The notes under the pieces are model-generated. The model was not told the DNA's origin, made no database searches, and was given only the letters and a program-made list of their open reading frames with translations. From Promethearchaeota archaeon (GTDB taxonomy: Archaea; Asgardarchaeota; Lokiarchaeia; Sigyniarchaeales; SOKP01), in NCBI GenBank assembly GCA_019894955.1, contig JAGXNQ010000011.1, forward strand, positions 1 through 36,336: a stretch of DNA of 36,336 nucleotides, in the 5' to 3' direction. The translations under genes were made by a program, and so were the position numbers. Below are positions 14,595 to 22,514 of the stretch, in pieces; within the stretch, counting starts at the first letter, position 1, and each line of letters starts with the position of its first letter.

Positions 14595-15524
14595 TTAGGT
14601 TAAAAGCGGCGTTAATATTTTTTCAATTGCATTTAGAAAATCAGTAAACTTTTCTAGAAATTCATCTTTTAGTGATTCTTTAATAATAACTGATATAAAT
14701 AGTGAATTTTCAGCAATTTTTAATCGGTGAAGATATGAAAGCAAGTTTGCTCCAACATTGGAGAAATTATAATCAGCTTCGTACGATTCCTCTAACATTC
14801 TTTTAAGTAAAAAGAGATGATGCTTAATAGATTCTATGAGTTCAGTATAAAGATCAAGTTCGACAAACTCGCTATAATATTCACTAATTATAATTCCATT
14901 TTTATCAAAAACAATCAAAGAGGAGCAATTAAACTCATTTAAATATTTTTCCAATAGTTCTGAGAGATCATAAAATTTATCATCAAAGATAGACAAACCA
15001 TATGAAATCAATTGTACAATAGAAATTATATCATAGATTGATGTTAGTTGGAATAATATCTTAACAGATGGATATTTTTGGCTAATTCCTTCTTTTAAAT
15101 CATTAATAATGCTGATAGTCTTCTCTTTCCCCCTGATTTCTGGATCGTATTTATGAAATGAAATAATTAAAGGAATATCCAATTTATTTTTCATAAAATG
15201 ATGTAAAATGGAATCTAAATATTCCAATGATATATTAAATCTTTCTTCATCTTGGATATCTATAATATATACCATTAAATCAGTTCCTGCGAAATAAAGA
15301 TCTTGTTTCTTCTTGTATAACTCTCGAAACTTAGTCTGTCCACCCATATCCCAAAAAACTATTCGATTTTTTAAAAATTGGGTCGCATGGTATTCCACTC
15401 TAATGGTGGGTTTGAGTGAGACGATCTCTTTATCAAAATCATACTTCTTATCTAACGCTGTTAAAATTGAAGTTTTACCCGCGTTATCTAGTCCAGCAAT
15501 AATTACTTTGAAAAATTCTTCCAT
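14595..15524 (-). CDS. Rag/Gtr-Arf-like GTPase with C-terminal roadblock-like domain
   Basis: 309 aa from ATG 15524; the frame opens 19 codons earlier but the preceding residues are not conserved. G1 is GLDNAGKT (11-18), identical in style to Arf. G3 is WDMGGQ (58-63). G4 is HKYD (124-127), the variant used by Rag GTPases (HKxD) instead of NKxD. G5 is TSIYD (161-165), close to the Rag TSIWD. Residues about 185-305 form a second domain starting LIVFDKNGIIISEY, characteristic of roadblock/longin-type dimerisation domains, which Rag proteins also have. Rag GTPases act as obligate dimers on membranes in eukaryotic nutrient sensing. The archaeal role is unknown. No lipidation signal is obvious. 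It lies upstream of trpS on the same strand with 202 nt between them. Confidence 0.88.
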   Translation of the reverse strand: MEEFFKVIIAGLDNAGKTSILTALDKKYDFDKEIVSLKPTIRVEYHATQFLKNRIVFWDMGGQTKFRELYKKKQDLYFAGTDLMVYIIDIQDEERFNISLEYLDSILHHFMKNKLDIPLIISFHKYDPEIRGKEKTISIINDLKEGISQKYPSVKILFQLTSIYDIISIVQLISYGLSIFDDKFYDLSELLEKYLNEFNCSSLIVFDKNGIIISEYYSEFVELDLYTELIESIKHHLFLLKRMLEESYEADYNFSNVGANLLSYLHRLKIAENSLFISVIIKESLKDEFLEKFTDFLNAIEKILTPLLT

Positions 15525-15751
15525 AAATTTCACGACAATAATTTTAAGATTCTTGGTTATTTTCGAACTTTTTAATATCAAGTAAAATTCATTATTTTTA
15601 ATCTTATGGTCTTCACGTTTAGAAACAAGATCACGCGTATTCTTTAGATAATATTCCAGTGTTAATCACGAGTCATATAAATAACACTCTCATTTTAATT
15701 AAGCAGCTTTTTTTATATCGTCAATTGAATTAATTTAGGAAGGTATAAAGA

Positions 15752-15976
15752 ATGGAAAGCAAAAAAAACAATTTTTTACAATATTTAGAATATCAAATTA
15801 GCATCAAGAATAGAAGTGAGCAATTTATTAGAAAAATCCCTTCATTTGAGTCACAAATAAATGATAAAAACTCAAAAATTATTAAAATGATTGATGAGTT
15901 TGATGATATTCGCCGCAGAGAAGTTTATACATTATTGGTTGAAGAATTCACAAATGTAATTCAAAAGAAGAAATAA
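15752..15976 (+). CDS. Small charged helical protein, unknown
   Basis: 74 aa, not recognised. It is rich in Lys, Glu, Asn and Ile, predicted almost wholly helical, without cysteines, signal peptide or membrane segment. The start is well supported: AGGAAGGTAT lies 5 nt before ATG 15752. It is divergent from the Rag-like GTPase, with 227 nt between starts, and convergent with yjbQ (3 nt between ends). A phrase such as DEFDDIRRREVYTLLVEEF could be an interaction helix. Functional linkage to the GTPase is possible but unproven. Confidence 0.65.
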   Translation: MESKKNNFLQYLEYQISIKNRSEQFIRKIPSFESQINDKNSKIIKMIDEFDDIRRREVYTLLVEEFTNVIQKKK

Positions 15977-15979
15977 AAA

Positions 15980-16402
15980 TCATTCTCCAATAATTTGGCA
16001 ATAAATTGTCCGATTTCGAGGTTTTTCGTCAAATTCACAGAAGACAATCTGTTGCCAAGTGCCTAGAATTAACTTTCCTTTGTGAATAGGAAAAGTTTCA
16101 GATGTTTTAATAAGAAAACTTCTCACATGACCTGAACCATTATGGTCTCCCCAAGTTCTATGATGCTTATAATCATATTTATATGGTATAATTTTTTCTA
16201 AAAATTCATTTATATCATTCTGAACCAATCCAGGTTCATATTCAATCGTTGTAATGGCACCAGTGGATCCAGCAATGTGAACGTTAACAATTCCATCGGT
16301 TATATCACTATTGTTAACAGCATTTTGCACTTGAGTAGTTATATCTATTATATCACAAAATGGATTTGATTTTATCTCAAAAGTTTTTAATGTAACTGTC
16401 AT
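15980..16402 (-). CDS. YjbQ/UPF0047-family protein (secondary thiamine-phosphate synthase-like)
   Basis: 140 aa, full length for the family. Conserved phrases are present: HIAGSTGAITTIEYEPG (residues about 43-59), a His-rich DYKHHRTWGDHNGSGHVRS (76-94) and the LGTWQQIVFCEFD end strand (113-125). Bacterial YjbQ has weak thiamine-phosphate synthase activity; the true role in most organisms is unclear. The His cluster suggests a metal or phosphate site. It is a single gene with its own upstream region, divergent from the unknown 140-aa gene at 16524. Confidence 0.9.
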   Translation of the reverse strand: MTVTLKTFEIKSNPFCDIIDITTQVQNAVNNSDITDGIVNVHIAGSTGAITTIEYEPGLVQNDINEFLEKIIPYKYDYKHHRTWGDHNGSGHVRSFLIKTSETFPIHKGKLILGTWQQIVFCEFDEKPRNRTIYCQIIGE

Positions 16403-16523
16403 TTTAAATAACTCAATTTAAAATTCTTTTTATTATAGAAAGTAAATACATATGAAAAGTTTTTTCAGAGATAATCCCCATATAATATTATCAACGTAAT
16501 TGATACGAACTAGCTGAAAAAAT

Positions 16524-16946
16524 ATGTCCGACGATAGACTAAAAAAATTCTTAAAGAAAATTCATGACCCAAAAAATGATATTCCTCTTTATACTACATT
16601 AATTGTACGGCCAGGCAAGAAAATAGTTGACTTTAAAATAAAAAAAGAAGTTGCTAATATCTTGCGTGTTATAGCTCATGATGAAAAAAAAGCAGGGTGG
16701 TTCGTTCATTCATTTCATATTCCCATCAAAAATTTGGGATTATCTCCAGATTCCAAAGATCAAGAAATCCTACACGTTCTAACCAATCCAATTAAAATAC
16801 CCACCAAACCAACTAAAGACTTTGTTGAAGATATTCTCAGAAAATATATAGATATTTTACCAGAAAAAGGGCGTCATTTTTTTAAAACTCAGCGATATAA
16901 GAAGAAAAAAGAAATGCAAACAGGTGTTAAATTAAAAGGATTTTAG
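16524..16946 (+). CDS. Unknown 140-aa basic protein
   Basis: Not recognised. The protein is basic with a strongly lysine-rich end (TQRYKKKKEMQ) and a central alpha/beta-looking section (LYTTLIVRPGKKIVDFKIKK, then ILRVIAHDEKKAGWFVHSFHIPI). It has no cysteine, no membrane span and no signal peptide. The start is supported by an AGCTGA element 6 nt before ATG 16524. It sits tail to tail with trmI (8 nt) and head to head with yjbQ (121 nt). The basic surface suggests RNA or ribosome binding, but this is only a guess. Confidence 0.7.
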   Translation: MSDDRLKKFLKKIHDPKNDIPLYTTLIVRPGKKIVDFKIKKEVANILRVIAHDEKKAGWFVHSFHIPIKNLGLSPDSKDQEILHVLTNPIKIPTKPTKDFVEDILRKYIDILPEKGRHFFKTQRYKKKKEMQTGVKLKGF

Positions 16947-16954
16947 CTTATCTA

Positions 16955-17821
16955 TCACTCTTTTAATGGCATCCCATCTAAGGATACTTTTTCAAAATTT
17001 TTTGGTTTTCTCTCTCTATATGGATTTTTTATTTCTAAAACCTTCCTTCCTATTGTGATGTATCCTGTATGACCAATCATTCGTACTTGAGGTCTGGTAG
17101 CATTCTCTTTTACTTGCATGGTTCGTTTAATCAATTCATAAGTGTAGATCTCTGTGAAATCATTCTTTTGTAAGGCAAAAGTAGTTTTTTTCACTTGTTC
17201 TATCGTCGGGGAAAAAGAGACCAGAGTTCCTGAAAATTTTAAGTAGTTTTTTATTTTTGAAATTGCCATCCATGGTTGAGGCATATCTAATATAATCGAA
17301 TCGACATTTTCATGGCCCAATTCGTCTTCTAGAATATCACCATGATTAATTGAAACAAATTCTTGTAAATTTAGACGCATGACATTTTTCTTCGCAGTCC
17401 GCAAACTCTTTTCTCTAATGTCATATGAATAGACATGACCATTTGGTTGCACATAAGTTCCTAATATACACGATAAAGCTCCAGAACCGCATCCGGCTTC
17501 AATGACTGTGCTACCGGGCCTAATTCCAGAATACATGATGATAAGGCCAGCATCTTCAGGATAGATGATTTGCGTTTTTCTAACCATATAAATTACATAA
17601 TCAGAAGGTAAAGGTTCTAACACATAGAATTTGTAGCCTTGCGTTTCATGTGGATGTGAAAATACAACAGTACCAAATGCTTTTCCTATCAAATCGTCGA
17701 ATTTGACGATACCTCTATGGGAATGAAATTCTTTTCCTTTTTCTACTTGAACAAGCCATCTTCTTCTTTCGTCTAGGATTAAAAAAACAAGATCATTATC
17801 TCGTATTAGTTTATTGCTCAT
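16955..17821 (-). CDS. trmI: tRNA (adenine-N1)-methyltransferase TrmI (positions 57/58)
   Basis: 288 aa. An N-terminal beta domain (residues 1-75, with IVKFDDLIGKAFGTVV) precedes a Rossmann methyltransferase. Motif I is VIEAGCGSGALS (106-117), the ribose-binding acid is in YSYDIRE (132-138), and motif IV is ILDMPQPW (177-184), the DxPxPW form typical of TrmI. RPQVRMIGHTGYI near the C-terminus is also family-like. Archaeal TrmI makes m1A57 and m1A58 in the T-loop of tRNAs. ATG 17821 is likely close to the transcript start because a TATA box lies about 33-42 nt upstream, so the mRNA is nearly leaderless. A perfect 12-nt palindrome lies between them. Confidence 0.93.
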   Translation of the reverse strand: MSNKLIRDNDLVFLILDERRRWLVQVEKGKEFHSHRGIVKFDDLIGKAFGTVVFSHPHETQGYKFYVLEPLPSDYVIYMVRKTQIIYPEDAGLIIMYSGIRPGSTVIEAGCGSGALSCILGTYVQPNGHVYSYDIREKSLRTAKKNVMRLNLQEFVSINHGDILEDELGHENVDSIILDMPQPWMAISKIKNYLKFSGTLVSFSPTIEQVKKTTFALQKNDFTEIYTYELIKRTMQVKENATRPQVRMIGHTGYITIGRKVLEIKNPYRERKPKNFEKVSLDGMPLKE

Positions 17822-17837
17822 CTTTTATTGATATTTA

Positions 17838-17863
17838 ACTAAATTTAGTACTACTATTTATAG
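17838..17863 (-). promoter_or_regulatory. trmI promoter with palindrome between TATA box and start
   Basis: On the minus strand CTATAAATAG (17863-17854) is a good archaeal TATA element for trmI. ACTAAATTTAGT (17838-17849), a 12-nt perfect palindrome, lies 5 nt downstream and overlaps the region where RNA polymerase would load. It could be a repressor site, or chance in AT-rich DNA. Confidence 0.4.
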
Positions 17864-18069
17864 AATAATGCTTTAAGTTTTTAAAAATGATTGATTTTGC
17901 CGCTATACTCTAATTTTTCTAAGCATTCTTTTCTTGACAAAGATGTCTTTAGAGGGAGAAAAAATCTCATTTTTAAAATTAATGCAAAAAATATAAAATA
18001 AATGGACAATTGAAATACTTAATTATTTAGTTTAATCTTCTTTATAATTACTCTATTAAGATTCTGTTT

Positions 18070-18996
18070 ATGAGTAAAGAAAACAATAGTGCATCTCAAC
18101 CCCCTAGGAACTCATTTCAAGGATTACAACTCCAGATTGAAGATTTTCGAGAAAAAAGGGATGATTTGAACAAAAAAACAAAGGAATTCATTACGAGATT
18201 ACAAGAGATCGATACAGAGATCGATAATTTGCTTAAAGTATCCAAAGAAAATTACAAAAAGAAAAGAGACTATTGGAATAGTAAGGTTAAATTGCTCAAA
18301 GAAAAAAAGAATGAGTATAAATCGATTCTTGACTCTTGCATGGAGGAGCGAAAAGCTCTACAGAAAGATTTCAGAAAAGATAAAAAACCCAAAAATAATT
18401 TCTCATCCATCAAGCAAATTGAACGTAAAATTGAGAATCTTGAAAGAACTATTGAAACTGAAAAATTGGATATTTCTGAAGAAAACTCGATTATTGATAA
18501 AATTGGGGAATTGACAGAAGCAAAACAAGAATACATGTCAGAACAGAAAAATTCTGAAGTATTTAAAATCGACCGTAAAATTCAGATAGTTAAAATCAAT
18601 CTTAACAAGATCTACGAACAATTATCCAAATGGTCGAATAAGTCTCAAAATTATCATTCAAAACTCCAAGAAGTCTATGATCGGATAAATGAACTGAAAG
18701 AAAAGAAGAAGAAAACAGAAGAAGAGTTAATTGATAACAAGAAAGCTGCTGATGCTTATCATGAACAATTCTTAAAGGTCATGAACCAGAGGAAATCTAC
18801 GTCCAAGAAGAGAGGCTCCCAAAATCGGAATAATAAACCTGAGCGATTTCAGAAACCGTATAGATATAATAAAGAAAAGAATGACGCACTCCAAAAAATG
18901 AAAGATGACAAATTAGCTACTGCCTTGGAAAAGCAGAAAGCAGGAAAAAGATTAAATCTGTATGAGGCCCGATTGATCTTGGAATCAAGGAATTAA
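18070..18996 (+). CDS. Archaeal coiled-coil protein (COG1340-like)
   Basis: 308 aa. Residues about 18-245 are almost uninterrupted heptad-like helix rich in Lys, Glu, Asn and Gln, as in the widespread archaeal coiled-coil family COG1340, which shows distant similarity to eukaryotic Bfr1. The C-terminal part has a basic, Gln/Asn/Arg-rich linker (250-275) and ends with NLYEARLILESRN, a short conserved-looking helix. No signal peptide or membrane anchor. The family is thought to bind RNA or ribosomes, but this is not established. ATG 18070 has no clear ribosome site. It is a single gene followed by a hairpin. Confidence 0.8.
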   Translation: MSKENNSASQPPRNSFQGLQLQIEDFREKRDDLNKKTKEFITRLQEIDTEIDNLLKVSKENYKKKRDYWNSKVKLLKEKKNEYKSILDSCMEERKALQKDFRKDKKPKNNFSSIKQIERKIENLERTIETEKLDISEENSIIDKIGELTEAKQEYMSEQKNSEVFKIDRKIQIVKINLNKIYEQLSKWSNKSQNYHSKLQEVYDRINELKEKKKKTEEELIDNKKAADAYHEQFLKVMNQRKSTSKKRGSQNRNNKPERFQKPYRYNKEKNDALQKMKDDKLATALEKQKAGKRLNLYEARLILESRN

Positions 18997-19298
18997 TTTT
19001 AACGCTTTCTTATATGACTAATACTATATAAGTTTAAATTTTCTCAATAAAGAGTATTATTGATAATTTTTTAGATCATTATTTATCACTCTTAATAGAG
19101 ATTCTATAGGAGTCATATTATCAGCAATTTATAATCCTAACGATGAATAATCAATTAAAACCTAAAACAACTTGTTTTAATATACATGGAGTCTTGATTA
19201 TTAAAATTTGATTAAATTTATTGGTTCGATTTATTTCTTTATACTAATTTGATTTAAAATTGTTTTTTAAGATGAATTATCTTATTAATTTACAATAA
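18997..19298. other. AT-rich intergenic region before SHMT
   Basis: 302 nt without a credible gene; the longest ATG-started frame is 22 codons. A hairpin follows the upstream gene (19009-19032). The sequence GGTTCGATT near 19223 recalls a tRNA T-loop, but no paired stems surround it. The SHMT promoter must lie here, though no single TATA box stands out. Confidence 0.5.
19009..19032 (+). terminator. Hairpin after the coiled-coil gene
   Basis: CTTATAT - 10 nt - ATATAAG starts 13 nt after the stop codon and is followed by a T-rich run. The stem is AT-rich and weak. Confidence 0.3.
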
Positions 19299-20645
19299 TT
19301 GAAAGGTGATGTTATAATTAAGAAAATTATTGCTGAAATTCGAGAGAATTTAATGGAGCATCACGACTGGTTTAGTAAGTCGATACCGTTAATCGCCTCA
19401 GAAAATATCACGAGTCCCGCTGTTGATGAAGCTTGTAATACTGACTTCAGCCACCGATATGCTGAAGGATGGCCGAAAGAAAGAGTATATGCAGGATGTC
19501 GCTACATTGATAAAGTAGAAGAAATTTGTATGGATTTGGCGAATCAATACTTTAGATCAACTCATGCTGATGTTCGACCAATTTCTGGAGTAGTAGCTAA
19601 CTTGACAATGTATAATGCATTAACTTCAGATAATAATGGGAAAATGTGTTGCATGTCAATTATACGAGGAGGGCACATATCACATGGTCCAAGATTTGCG
19701 AAGAGTGGAAGAGAAATTTTTGGAACTGCTGGAACTACAAGAGGTTTAAATATTGAATATCTTGCTTTTGATAATGATGAGATGAATTTAGATATAGATA
19801 AATCAGCAAAAATCATTAGAGATTTCAAACCCGAATTAGTACTTTTTGGGGGTTCTGTATTTTTGTTTCCCCATCCAGTAAAAGAACTCGGTGATGTTGC
19901 TAAGGAAGTGGGAGCGTATGTGGGGTATGACGCGGCTCACGTTGCTGGTTTAATAGGATCAGGATATTTTCAAGATCCTCTAAGAGAGGGGGCAGATGTA
20001 ATGACACTTAGCACTCATAAAACCCTTCCTGGACCTCAACATGGTACATTAGTTTCGAACAGAGAGGATTTGGTGGATAGATTAAAATCATGTGCCTTTC
20101 CAGCACTTTTGTCAAATCATCATTTACATAATGTAGCTGGTTTAGCTATTGCTTATGCTGAAATGCTAGAATTTGGAAAAGAATATCATAAAAAAATAAT
20201 TGATAATGCTAAGGCTCTTGGTCAAGCTTTAAATGAGAGAGGTTTATCAGTTTTAATGGAACATAAAGGTTTCACAGAATCTCATCAAATTTTAGTTGAT
20301 GTTGCAGAATATGAAAAATCCATCGGTTTAGGTGGCGATATAGAAAAATTATTGGAATCGAGTAACATAATATTAAATAGAAACTTACTTCCACGTGATC
20401 TCACTGAAGGAAGGCATTATCAAAACCCAGGTGGTTTGAGAATTGGAACTTCTGAAGTTACCAGATTAGGGATGGGAAAAAGTGAAATGGTAGATATTGC
20501 TGAATTCATAAAAAAAATCATACTTGATAAGAAAGATCCCAAAAAGGTAAAGGAAGAAGTTATTGAATTTCGAAAAGCTTTCCAAGAAATCCATTATTGT
20601 TTTGATAGACCTAATAAAGCATACGAATACTTGAAATTTTATTGA
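19299..20645 (+). CDS. glyA: Serine hydroxymethyltransferase, archaeal type
   Basis: About 443-448 aa. The PLP lysine is in STHKTLPGPQHG (K241 counted from the TTG), the PLP-ring aspartate in YDAAHVAGL (210-218), and LIASENITSP (31-40) and HRYAEGWP (52-59) are classic SHMT phrases. FGGSVFLFPHPV and the end EYLKFY match archaeal enzymes, which often use tetrahydromethanopterin derivatives rather than THF. The enzyme interconverts serine and glycine and feeds or drains C1 units. I give TTG 19299 as the outer start, but AAAGGTGAT lies after it, and ATA at 19314, 3 nt after GGTGAT, gives a better-placed initiator and a natural N-terminal length. A hairpin follows the stop. Confidence 0.95.
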   Translation: MKGDVIIKKIIAEIRENLMEHHDWFSKSIPLIASENITSPAVDEACNTDFSHRYAEGWPKERVYAGCRYIDKVEEICMDLANQYFRSTHADVRPISGVVANLTMYNALTSDNNGKMCCMSIIRGGHISHGPRFAKSGREIFGTAGTTRGLNIEYLAFDNDEMNLDIDKSAKIIRDFKPELVLFGGSVFLFPHPVKELGDVAKEVGAYVGYDAAHVAGLIGSGYFQDPLREGADVMTLSTHKTLPGPQHGTLVSNREDLVDRLKSCAFPALLSNHHLHNVAGLAIAYAEMLEFGKEYHKKIIDNAKALGQALNERGLSVLMEHKGFTESHQILVDVAEYEKSIGLGGDIEKLLESSNIILNRNLLPRDLTEGRHYQNPGGLRIGTSEVTRLGMGKSEMVDIAEFIKKIILDKKDPKKVKEEVIEFRKAFQEIHYCFDRPNKAYEYLKFY

Positions 20646-20651
20646 TATTTT

Positions 20652-20673
20652 TTCTCTATTTTTTTATAGAGAA
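20652..20673 (+). terminator. Hairpin after SHMT
   Basis: TTCTCTAT - TTTTTT - ATAGAGAA, perfect 8-nt stem with a six-T loop, 6 nt after the glyA stop. It separates glyA from the rpo3 ribosomal cluster. Confidence 0.45.
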
Positions 20674-20750
20674 CAGAAAAATTTATCTAAAATAGCATAT
20701 TCCATATATTATTCATTTATATTGCATAATATTTTAGGTTTCTAACTAAT

Positions 20751-21587
20751 ATGAGTTCTCTTAAGCTTGATATAATCGATAAGGATGAACATAATCTCAA
20801 GTTCATTGTAGAAGGGGTTTCTATCGAAATAATAAATGCTATTAGAAGGATTATGCTTACAGAAATCCCCGTAATGGCAATTGATGAAGTAATTATCTTA
20901 AAAAACGATAGTCCACTTTATGATGAGATTATAGCTCATCGTTTAGGATTAATTCCATTAACGACAGATTTAGATACATACAAAATTCCAGAAGAATGTG
21001 AATGTGAAGGAAATGGTTGTGCACTTTGCCAAGTATCATTAACTTGTGAAATAAGCAATTCAACAAACTCTTCTTTAGATATATATTCTGGAGATCTTAT
21101 CTCAAATGATCCTAAGATTATACCAGTAAATCCAAAGATACCTATTGTAAAAATTGATAAAAATGATAAAGTTATCATTGAAGCATATGCTATTTTAGGA
21201 AAAGCCATGGATCATGCAAAATGGCAAGCTGTATCGAATATTGCTTATCGAAATTATCCTGTTATAGAATTTAATGAAAAAGATATGAAAGATCCTGATG
21301 TCAATAGTCTAATCGTCCGGATGTGTCCTGAGAAGCTATACGAATTAAGCAGTAATAAAGGATTAAAGTTGAAGAATGACTATTGGAAATCCTGCACTCT
21401 TTGTAAATCTTGCGAGAGTAATTCTGATAAAATTAAAGTATCCCAAAAAGAGAATGTGTATATAATTACTGTAGAAAGTGATGGTGTATTGCCTTTCGAC
21501 GTTCTCTTCAAGAAAACATTTGAGATATTTTTTGAAAAAATTGATGAATTTATTACAAAATTAGAGGACCTCAAGATAGAGACTTGA
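20751..21587 (+). CDS. rpo3: DNA-directed RNA polymerase subunit Rpo3 (RpoD) with iron-sulfur domain
   Basis: 278 aa. The N-terminal dimerisation half has GVSIEIINAIRRIMLTEIPV (residues 22-41) and IIAHRLGLIPL (60-70), the alpha-like signature. A Cys-rich insert CECEGNGCALC (83-93) plus C99 may bind metal. The D3 domain keeps four cysteines, C192 (MCP) and C215/C218/C221 (CTLCKSC), enough for one cubane cluster; the second ferredoxin cluster present in some archaea is absent. Rpo3 pairs with Rpo11 to nucleate polymerase assembly. It heads a group with rpl18e, rpl13 and rps9, a conserved archaeal order, although rps13, rps4 and rps11, which usually precede it, are missing here. Confidence 0.96.
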   Translation: MSSLKLDIIDKDEHNLKFIVEGVSIEIINAIRRIMLTEIPVMAIDEVIILKNDSPLYDEIIAHRLGLIPLTTDLDTYKIPEECECEGNGCALCQVSLTCEISNSTNSSLDIYSGDLISNDPKIIPVNPKIPIVKIDKNDKVIIEAYAILGKAMDHAKWQAVSNIAYRNYPVIEFNEKDMKDPDVNSLIVRMCPEKLYELSSNKGLKLKNDYWKSCTLCKSCESNSDKIKVSQKENVYIITVESDGVLPFDVLFKKTFEIFFEKIDEFITKLEDLKIET

Positions 21588-21623
21588 ATAATCAAAAATT
21601 TATTAAAATATTATAAATTTAAG

Positions 21624-21632
21624 TTTATATAT
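21624..21632 (+). promoter_or_regulatory. Possible internal promoter before rpl18e
   Basis: TTTATATAT in the 77-nt gap between rpo3 and rpl18e is positioned about 33 nt before ATG 21665, so the ribosomal genes may have their own transcript start near 21650. Read-through from rpo3 is equally possible. Confidence 0.35.
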
Positions 21633-21664
21633 TAATTACACCACCGTAATACGAGAGAAAAAAA

Positions 21665-22021
21665 ATGAGCCACCAGAGCAAAGGGCCTAGTAACTTTTAT
21701 CACAGGAAACTAGTAAGAGAACTTTGGAAGACTAAGAGAAGGATATGGAAAAAATTATCTAAAAAAATAGCCAGTCCAAGAAGTAATAGTATAGAAGCTA
21801 ATCTCTACAGGATAAATAAGAAAACTAATGTTAATGATGTCATTGTCATTCCGGGTAAGGTATTAGGTATTGGTGAATTAAATCATAAATTAACAATAGC
21901 TTGTTTGGAGTGTTCAACCTCTGCAAAGAAGAAAATTGAGCAATCAGGGAGCAAAATATTAACAATTAATGAATTATTAGAACAAAATCCAGAAGGAAAA
22001 AACATTAAAATCTTTTACTAA
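21665..22021 (+). CDS. rpl18e: Large-subunit ribosomal protein L18e
   Basis: 118 aa, usual size for archaeal L18e (eukaryotic eL18 homologue). The stretch VIVIPGKVLGIGELNHKLTI (about residues 60-79) is the family core, and the end has SGSKILTINELLEQNPEGK as expected. The N-terminus is basic with many Arg/Lys for rRNA contact. It sits between rpo3 and rpl13, its standard archaeal location. rpl13 follows in 17 nt with a clear ribosome site. Confidence 0.96.
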   Translation: MSHQSKGPSNFYHRKLVRELWKTKRRIWKKLSKKIASPRSNSIEANLYRINKKTNVNDVIVIPGKVLGIGELNHKLTIACLECSTSAKKKIEQSGSKILTINELLEQNPEGKNIKIFY

Positions 22022-22038
22022 AAGGAAAGTGAGAAGGA

Positions 22039-22509
22039 ATGCAGGAATATCAATTAATAGATGCTACTGATAAGATTTTGGGACGTCTTTGTAGTCAAAT
22101 TGCCAAAAAAGCATTATTAGGAGAAAAAATAGTAGTTATAAATGCAAAATATGCAATAATAAGCGGTACTAAACTAAATATTCATAATAAATATTTAGAA
22201 AAACTGAACATTAGCACTGCTACTAACCCCCGACGTGGTCCTTTTTGGCCAAGAAGACCTGATACCTTCATGAGAAATGTTATTAAAAAAATGCTTCCCC
22301 GAAAGAAATTAAGAGGTAAAGAAGCTTTAAAGAGAGTTCATGTCTATATCGGAGACATTCCTGATCGATTTCAACCTAGGTATCAGAAATTAATACCAGA
22401 TGACATTCCTAATTCTAACAAGAATAGACTTTCATACTATAATAAATACATTACTTTAGAAAATCTTTGTACTCGAATTGGGTGGAACAACAAGGAAGTG
22501 GAGGCGTAA
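22039..22509 (+). CDS. rpl13: Large-subunit ribosomal protein L13
   Basis: 156 aa. The start IDATDKILGRLCSQIAKKAL (residues 7-26) is the L13 signature; RRGPFWPRRPDTF and IKKMLPRKKLRGKEAL are typical archaeal phrases. It binds 23S rRNA early in large-subunit assembly. GGAAAGTGAGAAGGA precedes ATG 22039. rps9 starts 5 nt after its stop, with GGAGG (22500-22504) inside the end of this gene, indicating translational coupling. Confidence 0.97.
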   Translation: MQEYQLIDATDKILGRLCSQIAKKALLGEKIVVINAKYAIISGTKLNIHNKYLEKLNISTATNPRRGPFWPRRPDTFMRNVIKKMLPRKKLRGKEALKRVHVYIGDIPDRFQPRYQKLIPDDIPNSNKNRLSYYNKYITLENLCTRIGWNNKEVEA

Positions 22510-22514
22510 AAAAG

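Noticed and set aside
19215-19235. tRNA-like T-loop GGTTCGATT in the gap before SHMT
   Set aside because: No complementary stem on either side and no acceptor or anticodon arms within tRNA distance.
22467-22514. Longer N-terminus for ribosomal protein S9
   Set aside because: It lies within rpl13, lacks an SD and is not part of the S9 family; ATG 22515 has GGAGG at normal distance.
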